A program made the translations under genes and the position numbers. From Akkermansia muciniphila (GTDB taxonomy: Bacteria > Pseudomonadota > Gammaproteobacteria > Burkholderiales > Burkholderiaceae_C), in the NCBI GenBank assembly GCA_943327015.2, contig CALPVM020000017.1:1-15152 (forward strand): a stretch of 15,152 bases of DNA. The letters are read 5' to 3'. The notes below the pieces were generated by a model. It was not told the origin of the DNA, did no database searches, and worked only from the letters and a program-made list of their open reading frames with translations. Shown here piece by piece: positions 13,963 through 15,152 of this stretch (its first letter is position 1; each line of letters starts with the position of its first letter).

Positions 13963-14681
13963 AAACTGGGCTTTGAGGTGGGTTGTTGTGATTGCCCCAT
14001 TTCAACCATGGTGCGCGCCTTGTCGGTAAACTGCTTGGTCTGCTCAGGGCTGTCTTTGTTAAAGTTGATTTCAGAAGGCGGCGCTTGAATGCCACGTTGC
14101 ACCGCAGGGCGCGCACGAATCGCATCCAGCCAACGCTGCACGTGGGGCAAGTCATCAATGGCTACGCCCGACCAACGGTGGGTACGTACCCATGCCCAGT
14201 TGGCAATATCAGCAATGGAGTAATCGCCTGCCAGATACTCGTGCTGCTGCAGGTGGCCATCCAATACCCGCAGTAGGCGCTTGCTTTCGCCTTGGTAACG
14301 GTCAATGGCGGGCTGAATTTTTTCCGGGAAGTAGCGGTAAAACACATTGGCCTGCCCCATCATGGGGCCCACCCCGCCCATTTGGAACATCAACCACTGC
14401 ACTACACGTGAGCGCCCTTGCGGGTCAGCCGGCATTAATTGCCCGGTTTTTTCGGCCAGATACATGAGAATGGCACCGGATTCAAACACCGCAAAGTCAC
14501 CCGCTGCACGGTCCACTATCGCAGGTATACGGCCATTGGGGTTAATTGCCAAAAAGTCGGGCTGTTTTTGCTCGTTTTTAGAAAGATCCAGCACCTTCAA
14601 GGTGTAGGGCAGCGCCAATTCTTCGAGAGCTATGGATACTTTGTGACCGTTAGGTGTAGCGGCGGTGTAGAGATCAATCAT
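13959..14681 (-). CDS. YfcG-like (nu-class) glutathione transferase
   Basis: A 240-residue GST closely following E. coli YfcG: IDLYTAATPNGHKVSIALEE at the start with the class-typical Thr9 and Asn11, then INPNGRIPAIVD (cis-Pro53), FESGAILMYLAEKTG (E67-S68), WLMFQMGGVGPMMGQ and YSIADIANWAWV. YfcG has strong disulfide-bond reductase activity with glutathione and weak transferase activity, so the same is expected here. A polar C-terminal tail of about 30 residues extends beyond the fold. It overlaps pyrF by 4 bp upstream and the next gst by 4 bp downstream. Confidence 0.9.
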   Translation of the reverse strand: MIDLYTAATPNGHKVSIALEELALPYTLKVLDLSKNEQKQPDFLAINPNGRIPAIVDRAAGDFAVFESGAILMYLAEKTGQLMPADPQGRSRVVQWLMFQMGGVGPMMGQANVFYRYFPEKIQPAIDRYQGESKRLLRVLDGHLQQHEYLAGDYSIADIANWAWVRTHRWSGVAIDDLPHVQRWLDAIRARPAVQRGIQAPPSEINFNKDSPEQTKQFTDKARTMVEMGQSQQPTSKPSL

Positions 14682-15152
14682 GGCGTGCCTTGGTTTAACA
14701 GTAAACTGTCTTGCGCTTCGCGCAACTGGGCACGCAGACGCATCGCCTCTTGCCGTGCGGCTTGGGCAAAATTGTCAGCAGAAGATGCGTACAAAATAGC
14801 GCGGGACGAGTTAACAACAATCGGCGCAGTGGTTGCATCTGCATTGCCACGCCAACCGGCATGCACGGTAGCCACGGCATCACCGCCTTGTGCGCCTACG
14901 CCGGGTATCAGCAACGGCACAGAAGGCGCCAAGGCGCGCACGCGCTCAATTTCTGCCGGGTAGGTGGCACCTACCACCAAACCAAGTTGGCCATTCAGGT
15001 TCCAGTCACCCTGCACCAGCTGCGCTATGTGCTCATACAGCAAAGGGGTACCGGGCAGGCTGGCAATGCGTTGGTTTTGTAAATCATCGCCCCCCGGGTT
15101 GGAGGTGCGGCACAGCAAAAAAGCCCCTTTGTTGTGGTACTTAAGGTAGGGC
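14678..15152 (-). CDS. pyrF: Orotidine 5'-phosphate decarboxylase, C-terminal part
   Basis: PyrF converts OMP to UMP, the last step of pyrimidine synthesis. The frame is open to the window edge, and 157 C-terminal residues are visible, roughly the second half of the enzyme. Type 2 (long) PyrF marks are FLLCRTSNPGGDDLQ, LGLVVGATYP and PLLIPGVGAQGGD, the last being the phosphate-binding region. The catalytic D-K-x-x-D segment lies outside the window. The stop overlaps the start of the YfcG-like gst by 4 bp (ATGA). A tail of about 35 residues after the barrel contains the AQAARQEAMRLR helix. Confidence 0.93.
   Translation of the reverse strand, partial: PYLKYHNKGAFLLCRTSNPGGDDLQNQRIASLPGTPLLYEHIAQLVQGDWNLNGQLGLVVGATYPAEIERVRALAPSVPLLIPGVGAQGGDAVATVHAGWRGNADATTAPIVVNSSRAILYASSADNFAQAARQEAMRLRAQLREAQDSLLLNQGTP

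Overview
The window looks like the chromosome of a betaproteobacterium, most likely order Burkholderiales. The evidence is the beta-type glutamate-cysteine ligase (the GshA family unrelated in length and motifs to E. coli GshA), a Kup transporter of the kind seen in Comamonadaceae-like genomes, and the mixture of ureD, pyrF, proA and glutathione genes. I cannot name a genus. It divides into a conserved left edge (ureD, cut by the window), a variable accessory stretch (about 690-4000), a three-gene + strand operon (4206-6262) and a long - strand block of housekeeping genes (15152 down to 6252).

The accessory stretch is the unusual part. It holds a vapBC toxin-antitoxin pair (+), a GNAT acetyltransferase gene (-) and a hipBA toxin-antitoxin pair (-). 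Between GNAT and hipA is what I read as a fossil integron. On the + strand at 2209-2363 are the first 45-50 codons of an integron integrase (IntI), killed by an in-frame TAG and a one-base frameshift and then cut off. Its promoter still carries a textbook LexA box (TACTG-N10-CAGTA). Divergent from it, on the - strand, is a canonical integron core site (GTTAGGC), followed 15 nt later by the start codon of the GNAT gene. The GNAT gene ends in a long imperfect palindrome with the layout of an attC site. The order intI / attI / first cassette, with intI divergent from the cassette, is that of a mobile or chromosomal integron platform reduced to one cassette. The far end of the attC coincides with the vapC stop codon, and hipBA abuts the broken end of intI.

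The + strand operon 4206-6262 encodes a 59-residue two-helix membrane protein, an SrkA/YihE-type stress-response protein kinase and a Rossmann/DUF2520 protein. The genes abut or overlap by a few bases, so co-translation is likely. It converges with the end of the - strand block, overlapping it by 11 bp.

The - strand block runs pyrF (partial), a YfcG-like glutathione transferase, a second glutathione transferase, proA, gshA, kup, gshB and a GT39-family membrane glycosyltransferase, with several 4-bp overlaps or very short gaps. It groups both steps of glutathione synthesis, two glutathione-using enzymes, a gamma-glutamyl-phosphate enzyme of proline synthesis and a K+ uptake system. Kup sits between the two glutathione synthesis genes. 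No rRNA, tRNA, CRISPR array or transposase gene was seen.
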